A stretch of DNA of 51,194 bases. Source: Leptolyngbya sp. BC1307 (GTDB lineage Bacteria; Cyanobacteriota; Cyanobacteriia; Phormidesmidales; Phormidesmidaceae). Below, in pieces: positions 27,815-36,259 of this stretch (positions within the stretch are counted from its first letter, which is position 1; each line of letters begins with the position of its first letter). A program made the translations under genes and the position numbers. The notes under the pieces were generated by a model. It searched no databases. It was given only the letters and a program-made list of their open reading frames with translations, and had not been told where the DNA came from. The stretch spans positions 1 through 51,194 of the forward strand of contig NZ_NRTA01000031.1 of assembly GCF_002286735.1 (NCBI RefSeq), written 5' to 3'.

Positions 27815-28118
27815 CGGCTCGAATCGTTCTCCTAAAAGATAAGCAGGCTCGTCTTCAGCTTCTGCGCTAAGTCGCCGCGCGGCTTAATTTAATCGGTGAC
27901 AGTAACGTCTATCAATGATTAAGATTGCCCTCATCTTAACAGCACAATAGGTCAACCAGGCATGCGCCCAATTGACCTACCGTGCATCAGTCTTGCATTA
28001 GCTTCAGCGACTGCTCATCGATCCTTTGCTGCAGCTGCTGCAGTGACCTCTCAATGCGTCGCTGCGTCCTACAAATGCCCCACAGAGGGGAGGAGAGCTG
28101 GCCCCTGAGGAGCCGCTT
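27815..28118. other. Gap downstream of the GlsB/YeaQ gene
   Basis: A hairpin with arms TAGGTCAA (27948-27955) and TTGACCTA (27972-27979) could end glsB-type transcription, but it has no clean T-run. On the minus strand a frame ending near 27994 reads like a short coiled coil (RSLQQLQQRIDEQSLKLMQD), yet it contains no ATG, GTG or TTG. The promoter of the 477-aa gene must lie near 27830-27950. No RNA gene seen. Confidence 0.5.
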
Positions 28119-28388
28119 CTATGCCGCGCGCTTGGTAGCTGCGTAGTAGATGAACAGCGTGAGGATGGCACCCAATACTGCAACGATAACGCCACCGATA
28201 CTGAGACTGGCACCACCAAAGGCAATCGAGCCTGTCGCAATCAGTGAGTAAATGGCACCACCAATGAATGCACCGACGATGCCTAGCAACATAGTGCCGA
28301 GGATGCCGCCACCCTGATGGCCAGGATAGATAGCCCGGGCGATCGCCCCAGCAATTAAACCCAAAACAATCCAAGCGATAATATTCAT
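28119..28388 (-). CDS. GlsB/YeaQ/YmgE family small membrane protein
   Basis: The 89-residue protein is almost entirely hydrophobic, with three predicted membrane segments: IIAWIVLGLIAGAIARAI, a glycine-rich GGGILGTMLLGIVGAFIGG, and VIVAVLGAILTLFIYYA. The PG-HQGGGILGTMLLGIVGAF pattern is diagnostic of the transglycosylase-associated-protein/GlsB family, which is stress-induced in many bacteria and has no proven enzyme activity. An AGAGAAAG purine run lies upstream of the ATG. It is divergent from psaI and convergent with nothing; its transcript runs into the 304-bp gap. Confidence 0.93.
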   Translation of the reverse strand: MNIIAWIVLGLIAGAIARAIYPGHQGGGILGTMLLGIVGAFIGGAIYSLIATGSIAFGGASLSIGGVIVAVLGAILTLFIYYAATKRAA

Positions 28389-28652
28389 TATGACTTTCTC
28401 TCCAAAATTTCTGATTTAGCTAAAGGAAATGAGCATTCCCCTTCGGTTGTCATCAATTTAGCGGAATGTGCTAGCATAGCGCGACTCTCTCAAGACTGAG
28501 ATGTCCTATGCCTTACGTCAGATAGCTGACTATCTCTCAAGAAGGTTAACCCTGATTCGTTAATTTCAGCTAAGGAAGACGTACTTTGCTGCCAATTCAA
28601 AGTAGGGTTGTAATGCTGATGAACAATTTGTATTTAAAAAAGGACCCGCGAC
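28389..28652. other. Divergent promoter region between the GlsB-type gene and psaI
   Basis: This 264-bp stretch serves both directions. At 28545-28564 GTTAAC and GATTCGTTAAT occur 3 bases apart, a broken form of the exact palindrome found upstream of codA. A purine-rich AAAAAAGGA lies 9 bases before the psaI ATG. No small frame or RNA was recognised. Confidence 0.45.
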
Positions 28653-28823
28653 ATGACAGCTTCTTTTTTACCCACTATCCTGGTTCCCCTAGTTGGTTTA
28701 GTCTTTCCTGCAGTTACTATGGCTGCTCTGTTTCTCTATATTGAGCGCGGCCAGGCCAAGACTGGGGGCGACACTACCCCTTGGGGTCAACTATCCGAAG
28801 ACAGCCAGAAGGAAGTTGTCTAG
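28653..28823 (+). CDS. psaI: Photosystem I subunit VIII PsaI with long C-terminal extension
   Basis: The 56-codon frame begins ATG at 28653, preceded by AAGGA at 9 bases. Residues 4-31 ([20 protein letters not shown] and ALFLYIE) closely follow the single membrane helix of PsaI, which packs with PsaL at the trimer core of photosystem I. Family members are usually 36-40 residues and end just after the IE pair. Here about 25 polar residues follow ([20 protein letters not shown] and six more), a clear extension. psaL is not next to it. A terminator follows 46 bases after the stop, shared with the convergent psbJ. Confidence 0.85.
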   Translation: MTASFLPTILVPLVGLVFPAVTMAALFLYIERGQAKTGGDTTPWGQLSEDSQKEVV

Positions 28824-28869
28824 CCGGTACGGCTGCTTGCAATAGGTCATACACCACTAAAATTAATCA

Positions 28870-28904
28870 AAAAAGCGACCTTGCCGAACAGCAGGTCGCT
28901 TTTT
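28870..28904. terminator. Bidirectional terminator between psaI and psbJ
   Basis: AAAAAGCGACCT (28870-28881) and AGGTCGCTTTTT (28893-28904) form a perfect 12-bp stem with an 11-base loop. A-run and T-run tracts on both sides let it act for psaI and for the psbE operon end. Confidence 0.9.
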
Positions 28905-28938
28905 GTGTGTAGCTATACTATGAGCTAAGGGAGGTGCA

Positions 28939-29058
28939 CTAAAGCGCCGAGCCAGTCCCTATGTAAGAGCCATAGAAAAAGATGCCAACGACAACTAGCA
29001 CGCCTGTGCCAGCTACTGTCGCCACAATCCAAAGGGGAATTTTACCGTTCTGAAACAT
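28939..29058 (-). CDS. psbJ: Photosystem II reaction centre protein J
   Basis: The frame encodes 39 residues: [10 protein letters not shown], then a hydrophobic helix [20 protein letters not shown], then [10 protein letters not shown]. This is the standard PsbJ sequence, including the closing GSY-GxGSSL-like motif. PsbJ is a single-helix subunit near cytochrome b559 that affects plastoquinone exchange and assembly. An AGGAGAGAGT-type purine run precedes the ATG. It is last in psbE-psbF-psbL-psbJ, but 161 bp separate it from psbL, more than in many cyanobacteria. Confidence 0.97.
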   Translation of the reverse strand: MFQNGKIPLWIVATVAGTGVLVVVGIFFYGSYIGTGSAL

Positions 29059-29219
29059 GAGACTCTCTCCTACTCACAACATGGAGGGTATTAACCAACC
29101 ACGCTGCCCATAGCCAACTGGAACGAACGCTGGTTAAACCCTGCTGATTTATCTGTCAATTTGTCTGTATCGGGCTGGCAAGACAGCAGTCTTCAATCGC
29201 AATCACTATAGCTAAGGTC

Positions 29220-29342
29220 TTAGTTAAAGAAGTAGCTAGAGAACAGCAGTCCAGTTACAAAGACCAAGAGCAAACCTAAGAACAAAGACGTTCGGTTTAG
29301 CTCAACAGGTTGCTTATTAGGGTTAGTGGGTCTATCAGCCAT
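29220..29342 (-). CDS. psbL: Photosystem II reaction centre protein L
   Basis: The 40-residue frame reads [20 protein letters not shown], then [20 protein letters not shown], matching PsbL in full including the conserved C-terminal SSYFFN. PsbL is a single-helix subunit at the monomer interface, needed for electron flow from QA and dimer stability. It starts nine bases after the psbF stop, which holds an AGGAGGATCC Shine-Dalgarno sequence, and is in the conserved psbEFLJ order. Confidence 0.98.
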   Translation of the reverse strand: MADRPTNPNKQPVELNRTSLFLGLLLVFVTGLLFSSYFFN

Positions 29343-29351
29343 AGGATCCTC

Positions 29352-29486
29352 CTAGCGTTGAATAAATTGCATAGCGGCGATCGCGCCTAAAAAGAAAACT
29401 GAAGGCACAGCCAGAGCATGTACAGACAGCCAGCGTACGGTGAAAATCGGGTAGGAAATCGGTTCGTTAGGGTTTCCACTGGTCAT
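29352..29486 (-). CDS. psbF: Cytochrome b559 beta subunit
   Basis: The 44-residue frame reads [20 protein letters not shown], then [20 protein letters not shown] and FIQR. The haem-ligand histidine is in [11 protein letters not shown]. PsbF pairs with PsbE to bind the cytochrome b559 haem in photosystem II. It lies 73 bases downstream of psbE. A GGAGAATT sequence before the ATG serves as ribosome site. A HIP1 octamer (GCGATCGC) falls inside its coding sequence. Confidence 0.98.
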   Translation of the reverse strand: MTSGNPNEPISYPIFTVRWLSVHALAVPSVFFLGAIAAMQFIQR

Positions 29487-29559
29487 GGCAATTCTCCAGA
29501 AATAGTCGTCGTTAATATCGTCTTAGTCGGGGTGCGATCGCGAGCGATCGCCAGGGCCG

Positions 29560-29802
29560 CTAGTCGTTATAGCGTAGCGTCCGGTCAGGATCGTAGCGAT
29601 CATCTACGATGGGTAACTCCATCTGATTGTTCGGATAGTACTCATTCGGGCGAGGCGTGCCAAATGCGTCGTACGCGAGCCCCGTTGAGACAAACAGCCA
29701 GCCTGCAATAAACAAAGCCGGAATCGTGATGCTGTGAATAATCCAATAGCGAACGCTCGTTACAATGTCGCCAAAAGGTCTTTCACCGGTATCGCCAGCC
29801 AT
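29560..29802 (-). CDS. psbE: Cytochrome b559 alpha subunit
   Basis: The 80-residue protein starts [20 protein letters not shown] and has the haem-ligand histidine in [20 protein letters not shown]. The lumenal tail includes [16 protein letters not shown] and ends RTLRYND. PsbE with PsbF forms cytochrome b559 of the photosystem II core. A TAGGAGATTTTGAAGT leader with an AGGAG ribosome site precedes it, and GATAAT about 40 bases upstream is a possible -10. It heads psbE-psbF-psbL-psbJ, downstream of rubA and ycf48. Confidence 0.98.
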   Translation of the reverse strand: MAGDTGERPFGDIVTSVRYWIIHSITIPALFIAGWLFVSTGLAYDAFGTPRPNEYYPNNQMELPIVDDRYDPDRTLRYND

Positions 29803-29988
29803 ACTTCAAAATCTCCTAAACTAAAGCAGTCAGTCCTTATTATCCATCATACGGAACTCTCAGGTCTCCTCACAAGCAATTCCTAAAAGTTTGGTACTCG
29901 CAGCGCGATCGCCCCTTACAACAGATCTCTACAGCCGCGCTAGCGCAATCAATCAGACCTGCGAGCATTCCTCCCATACCACCGTTGG

Positions 29989-31023
29989 CTATACCGTAGG
30001 TTCTTTCTCATAGCGTAGCAAATAGCCTCGCTGCCCTAACACGTAGCCCCGATCCCCCTCCAAAAACTTAATGCGATAAAAGTTAGTGGGTACGTTTTCA
30101 ACAGCCTTGTCTTTGAACCAGGTCTCACCCCCGTCTGGGCTCATGAGCAAATTGCCACTGCCGCCTGTCACCCACAGCTCCTTAGAGGTGCGGTAGGCAA
30201 CATCCAGCAGTCCCCAGCTAGAGGCAAACTCAGGGTTAATCGGCTCAGTCCACTCTTCGTAATCAGTCTGCTCAGTCCCAAACTGCATTTGGCCGCCCCT
30301 AGCAATTAGCCATAGCAAGCCGTCCTTACTGAAGCCCATATTCTGCAAGCGCTTAGAATTTTCCCGGTTGTGGGATTGCCAAGCCGCTTGCCCAGGCAAC
30401 CAGGTCGAATAAAAGTTTCCCCGAGACGACACTGCCACGTATCGCCCCTCAGGGCTGCGAGTCATATTTCGCACCACCCCGACAGCTGATTCTACTAAAC
30501 CCTTCCAATGCTCTCCACCATCGTCAGTGCGGTAGATCGCGCCGATATCGGTTGCTAGTTCAGCCGATTGACTATCGATAGCTGTCACTAGCAGTGGCTG
30601 TCCAGGCAGCTGCGGATCAAGCGGAATATTGGACCAGGACATGCCGCCATCGGTGGTATGTAGCATGACGCTCGGTTGCCCAACCAACCAACCCTCATCG
30701 CCATTAAAGTCAATAGAAGTGAAGGTATACCGCTGCTCGCCTAGCTCTAGAATACGCGGTTCCCAAGTTTGGCCCGCATCGGTAGACTCCAGCAGCGTTG
30801 TCCGGCTACCCACGAGCCAGCCATGTTCACCGCCCTTGGCAAAGGCCACATCCGAAATCGAAGCTTCGGTCGGCAAGGCAATCACCTCCCATGGGTTGGT
30901 TCCCATGTCCGATAGGAACACGTTGCCGCAGCTAGTGGTCAGCACAGCCACTAAGAGCAGCCCCACGACCCTTACTCCGGCTCTATTCACAGCCCTCTTC
31001 AAACCCTCTAAACCCGTCTGCAT
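29989..31023 (-). CDS. ycf48: Photosystem II assembly factor Ycf48 (HCF136)
   Basis: Ycf48 is a lumenal seven-bladed propeller that binds the early D1 and reaction-centre complex during photosystem II assembly and repair. Starting at MQTGLEGLK, the protein has 344 residues with a lipoprotein signal peptide and lipobox LTTSC, so Cys32 should be lipidated. Propeller repeats are visible as recurring GWLVG segments followed by TTDGGMSW, TDDGGEHW or SPDGGETW. NPWEVIALP starts the mature domain. An ATG seven codons upstream is also in frame. The gene lies between rubA (91-112 bp upstream) and psbE, the order known in other cyanobacteria. Confidence 0.96.
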   Translation of the reverse strand: MQTGLEGLKRAVNRAGVRVVGLLLVAVLTTSCGNVFLSDMGTNPWEVIALPTEASISDVAFAKGGEHGWLVGSRTTLLESTDAGQTWEPRILELGEQRYTFTSIDFNGDEGWLVGQPSVMLHTTDGGMSWSNIPLDPQLPGQPLLVTAIDSQSAELATDIGAIYRTDDGGEHWKGLVESAVGVVRNMTRSPEGRYVAVSSRGNFYSTWLPGQAAWQSHNRENSKRLQNMGFSKDGLLWLIARGGQMQFGTEQTDYEEWTEPINPEFASSWGLLDVAYRTSKELWVTGGSGNLLMSPDGGETWFKDKAVENVPTNFYRIKFLEGDRGYVLGQRGYLLRYEKEPTV

Positions 31024-31135
31024 GACAACTCCAGCAAAAATCACTCACTCAAAAACTTGCGTATATGACGACTCTCAGAAAAAGCCAACAAGCGTTCGTC
31101 AGCACTACGAACTCTCCCTCATCGACCAAGTAATC

Positions 31136-31594
31136 CTATCGAAGACCGTACAGACTCAAGAAAAACAGCACAGCAATACCCAGCGCACCAAAGATCAAAA
31201 GGTTCTTTTGGCCAGGCGTGAGGGTATTGACCCCAAACCCATACTTCAGGTTTTCCTTAAAGCCTGACGCTGTACCCGCTGGCCCAACATTGCTAAATTG
31301 CCGGGTGCTAGCACCGCACACCGGGCAGCGCCAGCCTGAAGGCAGTTCTTCAAAAGCCACGCCCGGTGGTGTATCGGTTCGACTATCGCCTTTAGCGGGC
31401 TCGTAGGTATAGCCACAGGCGCGACATTCGTAGCGATCGATCTCCAGAGGCGTGAGTGGCCTATCTTCGCTGTCCGGTTCGCCTTCAGAGCTGCCAGCAG
31501 CATCGGTAGCACCTTCAGATTTAACCAAAGGGATCGTTTCTTCAATCGGCGACGACTGTTCCGGCTCAATATTAGGCTGTGGCTCGGTACTCAT
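31136..31594 (-). CDS. rubA: Membrane-anchored rubredoxin RubA
   Basis: RubA is a thylakoid rubredoxin needed for photosystem assembly. From ATG 31594 the protein has 152 residues: an acidic, disordered N-terminal 50, the rubredoxin domain with iron ligands Cys57, Cys60, Cys90 and Cys93 (YECRACGYTYEP and GWRCPVCGAS), a linker, then one C-terminal membrane helix (LLIFGALGIAVLFFLSLYGL). The acidic N-terminal extension is longer than the roughly 115-residue family norm. A frame-open ATG 34 codons upstream lies in non-conserved sequence and is rejected. It heads the rubA-ycf48-psbEFLJ gene order. Confidence 0.96.
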   Translation of the reverse strand: MSTEPQPNIEPEQSSPIEETIPLVKSEGATDAAGSSEGEPDSEDRPLTPLEIDRYECRACGYTYEPAKGDSRTDTPPGVAFEELPSGWRCPVCGASTRQFSNVGPAGTASGFKENLKYGFGVNTLTPGQKNLLIFGALGIAVLFFLSLYGLR

Positions 31595-32006
31595 TGCTTT
31601 AATTGGAATCCATCGTCTTTCAAATCGCGTGAGGCGCAGCCTCCACAGTTGCCAATGTATTTGCAACCTATTGCAACCTATACAGTCTGATCGCAATCTG
31701 ACCGACGGTTGCTATTTTCAGTCACCTCTGTCGAACCCGCTAGCTGGGGAAGGCGGCCAAAACCAAAGGAAAAAGCGCTATCCAAAGCTAACTGGAAAGT
31801 ATGAGAATCTCTGTAAACTATTATTGCATACGGTGGGTTTTCTGCTGTAGGCAACGCTCCTTAGAGGTAATCAAGTTAGACGTACTCAAGTCAGTCAGGT
31901 GTCAGGTGTCTTTGCAGGGACTAGCGCCGCCAAAATTACGGGGTTCCGCCTATGGCTGAGGCCGCTACAATGTAAACTGTTGCGAAACATGTTGAAGGCA
32001 TAGCCT
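31595..32006. other. Divergent promoter region between rubA and ndhC
   Basis: This 412-bp gap drives photosynthesis genes both ways. Near ndhC, TACAAT at 31966-31971 is a good -10 hexamer, and GAAGG at 31994-31998 is the ndhC ribosome site. Near rubA, TTGCAACCTA is tandemly repeated (about 31660-31680), and TCAGGTG repeats near 31897-31910. No riboswitch, tRNA or small gene was recognised. Confidence 0.5.
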
Positions 32007-32369
32007 GTGTTTGTTTTAAGTGGATACGAGTATTTTCTCGGCTTTTTGCTGATCAGTAGCCTAGTCCCAGTCGTCGCCTTAGGCGCATCTAAGCTGCTGC
32101 GGCCCGCTAGTGCCGGCCCAGCCGGACGCACAACCTACGAATCTGGCTGCGAGCCAATTGGTGGCGCTTGGATTCAGTTCAACATTCGCTACTACATGTT
32201 TGCACTGGTCTTCGTTATCTTCGATGTAGAGACCGTGTTCTTATACCCTTGGGCGGTCGCCTTTCACACCCTGGGAGTCTTAGCCTTTGTAGAGGCATTG
32301 ATTTTTATCGCCATTTTGGTGGTCGGTTTAGTTTACGCATGGCGCAAGGGAGCTTTGGAATGGTCGTAG
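32007..32369 (+). CDS. ndhC: NAD(P)H-quinone oxidoreductase subunit 3
   Basis: NdhC is a membrane subunit of the photosynthetic NDH-1 complex, which moves electrons from ferredoxin to plastoquinone and pumps protons. The 120-residue protein has three membrane helices. The loop between helices 1 and 2 holds [20 protein letters not shown], the conserved quinone-site loop with its cysteine, then [16 protein letters not shown]. The start is GTG, supported by GAAGG eight bases upstream; no ATG is usable because a stop lies between. Its end overlaps one possible ndhK start. Confidence 0.97.
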   Translation: MFVLSGYEYFLGFLLISSLVPVVALGASKLLRPASAGPAGRTTYESGCEPIGGAWIQFNIRYYMFALVFVIFDVETVFLYPWAVAFHTLGVLAFVEALIFIAILVVGLVYAWRKGALEWS

Positions 32370-32377
32370 GATCGAGT

Positions 32378-33130
32378 ATGCAGTCAGGAGTCAAACAGAA
32401 CGGAGCGAATGCCAGAGGGCCTTTAATCGACCCTGGTGAGCGGATTATGAATCCGGCAGTTAATACCGGAGTCACCCAAGATCTCTCAGAGAATGTCATC
32501 TTGACGACAGTTGATGACCTTTACAATTGGACTCGTCTGTCGAGTTTATTCCCACTGCTGTACGGCACGGCCTGCTGCTTTATTGAGTTCGCGGCGCTAA
32601 TTGGCTCTCGCTTTGACTTTGACCGATTTGGCCTGCTGCCTCGGGCTAGCCCCCGTCAGGCCGACTTGATCATCGTGGCGGGCACGGTGACTATGAAGAT
32701 GGCGCCAGCCCTGGTTCGCCTTTACGAACAAATGCCAAAGCCTGCTTACGTAATGGCAATGGGTGCCTGCACAATTACAGGCGGCATGTTCAGCGTTGAT
32801 TCACCGACTGCCATTCGCGGCGTCGATAAAATTATTCCGGTGGATGTCTATATTCCGGGATGCCCACCTCGACCTGAAGCAATTTTTGATGCCATTATCA
32901 AGCTGCGTAAGAAAATTGCCAACGAGTCTATGCAGGAGCGAGGGCAGTTAGTTGAGACGCATCGCTTTTATACCCGTTCTCACAACATGAAGACAGTTGC
33001 GCCCATATTGACCGGCCAATATCTGGCTTCTGAGAAACGATACGCCCCGCCGAAAGAGCTAGCTGAGGCAATGGGGGCACCTGTGGCACTTACCGAGTCC
33101 GAGGCAAAAGTAGCAGAGGAGCAAGCATAA
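32378..33130 (+). CDS. ndhK: NAD(P)H-quinone oxidoreductase subunit K
   Basis: NdhK carries the N2 iron-sulfur cluster of NDH-1. From ATG 32378 the protein has 250 residues. Cluster ligands are Cys66 and Cys67 ([10 protein letters not shown]), Cys131 ([13 protein letters not shown]) and Cys162 ([12 protein letters not shown]). ATGs at 32360 (overlapping the ndhC end) and 32447 (MNPAVNT) are alternative starts; a GTAGGATC run before 32378 favours the one chosen. The N-terminal 25 residues are not conserved. The last 40 residues extend past the fold. It lies in ndhC-ndhK-ndhJ, the usual cyanobacterial and plastid order. Confidence 0.96.
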   Translation: MQSGVKQNGANARGPLIDPGERIMNPAVNTGVTQDLSENVILTTVDDLYNWTRLSSLFPLLYGTACCFIEFAALIGSRFDFDRFGLLPRASPRQADLIIVAGTVTMKMAPALVRLYEQMPKPAYVMAMGACTITGGMFSVDSPTAIRGVDKIIPVDVYIPGCPPRPEAIFDAIIKLRKKIANESMQERGQLVETHRFYTRSHNMKTVAPILTGQYLASEKRYAPPKELAEAMGAPVALTESEAKVAEEQA

Positions 33131-33135
33131 AGTAG

Positions 33136-33657
33136 ATGGCTGATAAAGAAGATAGCAAGGTATCTAAATCGGCGATTGTCGAAGCGGGTGAGGTTTCTAT
33201 TTGGCTAAGTGAGCAAGGGTTCGCCCATGAGGTAATGGAGCGCGATCATTCGGGTATAGAAGTTCTGAAGATCGATCCTCAGTTTCTGTTGCCTTTTTCG
33301 ACAGCGCTGTATGCCTATGGCTTTAACTACTTGCGCTGTCAGTGTGCTTATGATTCTGGGCCAGGTAAAGAGTTAGTGAGTGTCTACGACCTCACCAAAC
33401 TCAATGACGATGCTGATGCGCCCGAAGAGGTGCGGATTAAGTGCTTTCTGCCTCGCGACAATCCCAAAGTGCCTTCGGTATATTGGATTTGGAAGGCCGC
33501 TGATTGGCAGGAGCGCGAGTGCTACGATTTGTTTGGCATTACCTACGAAGGACATCCGAATCTGAAGCGGCTGCTGATGCCAGAAGACTGGGAAGGCTAT
33601 CCACTACGTAAAGACTACATTTCACCCGATTTCTACGAGTTGCAGGACGCTTACTAA
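33136..33657 (+). CDS. ndhJ: NAD(P)H-quinone oxidoreductase subunit J
   Basis: NdhJ is the peripheral-arm subunit corresponding to 30-kDa NuoC. The 173-residue protein includes [20 protein letters not shown] and [20 protein letters not shown], the family signature, then [18 protein letters not shown] near the end. It begins five bases after the ndhK stop, so translation is probably coupled. A terminator lies 22 bases after its stop. Confidence 0.97.
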   Translation: MADKEDSKVSKSAIVEAGEVSIWLSEQGFAHEVMERDHSGIEVLKIDPQFLLPFSTALYAYGFNYLRCQCAYDSGPGKELVSVYDLTKLNDDADAPEEVRIKCFLPRDNPKVPSVYWIWKAADWQERECYDLFGITYEGHPNLKRLLMPEDWEGYPLRKDYISPDFYELQDAY

Positions 33658-33678
33658 GCCAATTTGCATGACTTTGAG

Positions 33679-33703
33679 AGCCCTCTACGGTATGTGGAGG
33701 GCT
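33679..33703 (+). terminator. Intrinsic terminator of the ndhCKJ operon
   Basis: AGCCCTCTA and TGGAGGGCT pair as a 9-bp stem (one G-U) with a 7-base loop, followed by TTTT. It begins 22 bases after the ndhJ stop. Nothing comparable was seen for the convergent glycosyltransferase gene. Confidence 0.85.
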
Positions 33704-33805
33704 TTTGGTTTTGGCAAATTTGATGCTGATACTGGCTTGCTTTAGGCATGAGGGAATGGCTGTATCTCCTCAAGAAGTGTTCACAAAATGGCGAGCCAGT
33801 GACAT

Positions 33806-35035
33806 TCAAACTCGCGTCGCATTTAGCAAGATCTGCTCGTATCGGCTACCGGCGATCGCCCAAGTAAATTCTTCCTCAATCATCTCCCGCCCGTTTTCCG
33901 CTAGCTTCTGGCGCAGTTCAGCCGAATCAAACAGCCGCCCAATTGCCGCCGCATATTCAGCCGCTGTGTTTGCTCGCAAAGCCCGCAGCGGGATGCCCTT
34001 ACCCTCTATAGTCAGACCTTCTAAACCGCGATCGCTCGCCACCACCGGAATCCCCGCCGCCATCGCTTCCAGGGTTTTATTTTTAATGCCATAGCCCGTT
34101 CGCATCGGAATCACGCAGACGGTCGAATTATGCAGATAGGGCGTCATCTCAGGGACCTTACCTGTCACCTCTACGTGAGGGATTTCCTGCAAAGCCTTTA
34201 CCGCTGGCGTTGGTCTAGCCCCTACTAGCGATAGCGTTGCCTGAGGATAAGCCTGTTGCACCAGCGGAAAGATATCTCTAGCCAAAAAGGTGACTGCATC
34301 TATATTAGGCAGATTATCCATTGCGCCAATAAAAACCAGAGCGTGTCCCCCCGGATCTTGAGAGCGCGGCGTAAACATGTCTAAATCAACGCCGTTAGGA
34401 ATGACAGAAATGCTTTCTTTGCCACTCAAAGCGGTCATTTGCTGTTTGTCTTCAGCGGTAGTAACGACCAGATCGGAAAACTTTTGGCAGTAGCGCTGTT
34501 CATAGCGTTTGAGCAGTGGAAGGTTAAGGCGATCGCGCCAGGGTTTCTCAGCCGTACCGCCCGCCAGCTGATGGGCGCAAGTACCATACACAGAGCTGTG
34601 GATATTCACCACCGACTTAGGGATGTATCGCCCAATATCATCCGGCACATAGACTTCATTGACGCTGTGCTCGCAGGTAATTGCATCAAAGTCACCGCTA
34701 GCAATCTGCCGATCTACCCAGGACTGCATTTCGTCCGACCGGGTGGTGATCACATTCGGCGGCGTACCTCCCAGCGCAAAATTTGCCAGCCGCTCTACCT
34801 TTCCGAAAGCGCCCGTCTGCTCGCTACCAGCCGGGCGAGAGAACACAGCTAAACAATCTACCCAGCCCTCTAAGGCCGCAATCTCATCATCCGTTACATC
34901 TTCTGAGCGATGCGTTGCCAGCGTAATCCGGTGATTTTGCTGCTTGAGGTATTTGAGTAGATTAAACGTTCTCACTGAAGTCCCCCCTCTTGTCGGGGGG
35001 TAAGGAAACGTTGCCGAAAGCATCAAAATATTCAT
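33806..35035 (-). CDS. Glycosyltransferase (GT4/GT-B fold)
   Basis: The 409-residue protein begins MNILMLSATFPYPPTRGGTS, the N-terminal Rossmann half of a GT-B enzyme. The C-terminal half has HALVFIGAMDNLPNIDAVTF, ATLSLVGARPTPAV and the nucleotide-sugar-site stretch VCVIPMRTGYGIKNKTLEAM followed by AAGIPVVAS. It likely adds a sugar to a lipid-linked or polysaccharide acceptor in the cytoplasm. It resembles sugar transferases of exopolysaccharide systems. Start MNILM is one base after the stop codon of the upstream GT2 gene, so the two are one translational unit. Donor and acceptor are unknown. Confidence 0.92.
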   Translation of the reverse strand: MNILMLSATFPYPPTRGGTSVRTFNLLKYLKQQNHRITLATHRSEDVTDDEIAALEGWVDCLAVFSRPAGSEQTGAFGKVERLANFALGGTPPNVITTRSDEMQSWVDRQIASGDFDAITCEHSVNEVYVPDDIGRYIPKSVVNIHSSVYGTCAHQLAGGTAEKPWRDRLNLPLLKRYEQRYCQKFSDLVVTTAEDKQQMTALSGKESISVIPNGVDLDMFTPRSQDPGGHALVFIGAMDNLPNIDAVTFLARDIFPLVQQAYPQATLSLVGARPTPAVKALQEIPHVEVTGKVPEMTPYLHNSTVCVIPMRTGYGIKNKTLEAMAAGIPVVASDRGLEGLTIEGKGIPLRALRANTAAEYAAAIGRLFDSAELRQKLAENGREMIEEEFTWAIAGSRYEQILLNATRV

Positions 35036-35036
35036 T

Positions 35037-36035
35037 TTAGCTGGCAGGTTGTTCAACGGCATGATGCAAAGCCAGTAGATAAGCCTTGTCCCGAGCATTC
35101 TCGGGTAGCCGGGCTTCCTTTTGGCCGCGATCGCGAGCCCGGGCGCAGTAGATATCCAAAGGCGTCGTCAGCATCCCTACAGCCGGTTCGCCTGCGATAG
35201 ACTTCACAGCCGCCTGAGGCAACTCTTTAACCGCCCATCGCAGCAGGCTGCGGTTGCGCTCTTTTTTAGGCAGCGGCCAGGCTAACTTCACCCCGTGCAA
35301 GTCGTGCAGGTATCGGTTCGATTTGCCGTAGCGATACCACTGAGCGTACAAATCCTTCAGCGTTTGCCGGTGGCGATGTTGAACCACCGCATCGGTAGCG
35401 TAATGAATTTTCCAGTGGTCTTCTCGCTGCACTCGCCAGCAGATATCGGCATCGCCGCCCGTCGTCATATAGGGGCGAAACAAACCAACCTTCTCTAGCG
35501 CTTTCAGGCGAATGCCGAGGTTGGCGGTTTGGCCATACGGACAAAACTGATGGGCTAGCGTATCTTTCTGACTCATGGTGCGTTTGCGCTCGGCGTAGCG
35601 CTCTAGCCAGGTAGTCCCTGGAAAGGCTGTGATTTCGCCTGCCACTAACCCAACGCTGTCGTCTTGAAAAGGTCGTATCAGGCCCGTTAACCAGTCGGGC
35701 TGTGGGTAGCAGTCAGCATCGGTAAAGGCTAAAAGTTCGCCAGTCGCTTGCCGAATGCCAATGTTGCGAGCAGCATAGGCACTCTGAATCTCCCGTTCGC
35801 TCAGGGCTTTAAAGGTGAGTCCTTTAGCGGCGAATTGCTCAGCAGCAGCGGCTAGAATCTGGGAGGTGCGATCGCTACTGGCGTTATCTACCAGCAGGTA
35901 CTCCACCTGCCCTGCCGGATAGGTCTGCGCCATCAAACAGTTAAGCAGGCCCGGCAAATCTTGCTCGCCATTGTAAATGGGCACAATGACAGAAACCCGA
36001 GGAAAATCGGAAGTAGGCTCAGAGAGCGCCATCAT
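35037..36035 (-). CDS. Glycosyltransferase family 2
   Basis: The GT-A fold begins at FPRVSVIVPIYNGEQDLPGL. LLVDNASSDRTSQIL, AYAARNIGIRQATGELLAFT and the metal-binding DADC motif follow near residue 110. GGDADICWRVQREDHW is the conserved acceptor-side acid region. The C-terminal 60 residues include VLTTPLDIYCARARDRGQK, with one possible membrane-proximal segment. The start is uncertain: ATG codons at 36062, 36035 and 36032 are in frame; the middle one is used because AGG lies at a usable distance. Length about 332. It precedes the GT4 gene with a one-base gap. Confidence 0.88.
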   Translation of the reverse strand: MMALSEPTSDFPRVSVIVPIYNGEQDLPGLLNCLMAQTYPAGQVEYLLVDNASSDRTSQILAAAAEQFAAKGLTFKALSEREIQSAYAARNIGIRQATGELLAFTDADCYPQPDWLTGLIRPFQDDSVGLVAGEITAFPGTTWLERYAERKRTMSQKDTLAHQFCPYGQTANLGIRLKALEKVGLFRPYMTTGGDADICWRVQREDHWKIHYATDAVVQHRHRQTLKDLYAQWYRYGKSNRYLHDLHGVKLAWPLPKKERNRSLLRWAVKELPQAAVKSIAGEPAVGMLTTPLDIYCARARDRGQKEARLPENARDKAYLLALHHAVEQPAS

Positions 36036-36259
36036 GAAAAGTGCCTGCTGTGTCAAATCCATTCATCTAGTACTCGCTGATCATGTCAGCTTTTTCGATA
36101 TTCACTGGCGATCAAATGGCGATCTTCAAGATATTCTTACAAGATTTAGCTTGCCCACGAAGAATATTTACACGCAGTTAATCTGAACTCGCAGATCAGC
36201 AATTACGCTGACTAATAGAATCAGCAGCTTTCATAGCTATCCTTCCAAAACACAGTACT

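Noticed and set aside
27981-28118. Minus-strand coiled-coil-like frame (RSLQQLQQRIDEQ)
   Set aside because: No ATG, GTG or TTG start after the preceding stop, so it cannot be a simple gene.
31595-32006. Riboswitch in the rubA-ndhC gap (GGGGAAGGCGG run near 31745)
   Set aside because: No matching conserved core or pairing for cobalamin, TPP or other classes that I can recognise.
34659-34934. Plus-strand frames inside the GT4 gene
   Set aside because: Frames opposite a well-supported glycosyltransferase; codon pattern follows the minus strand.
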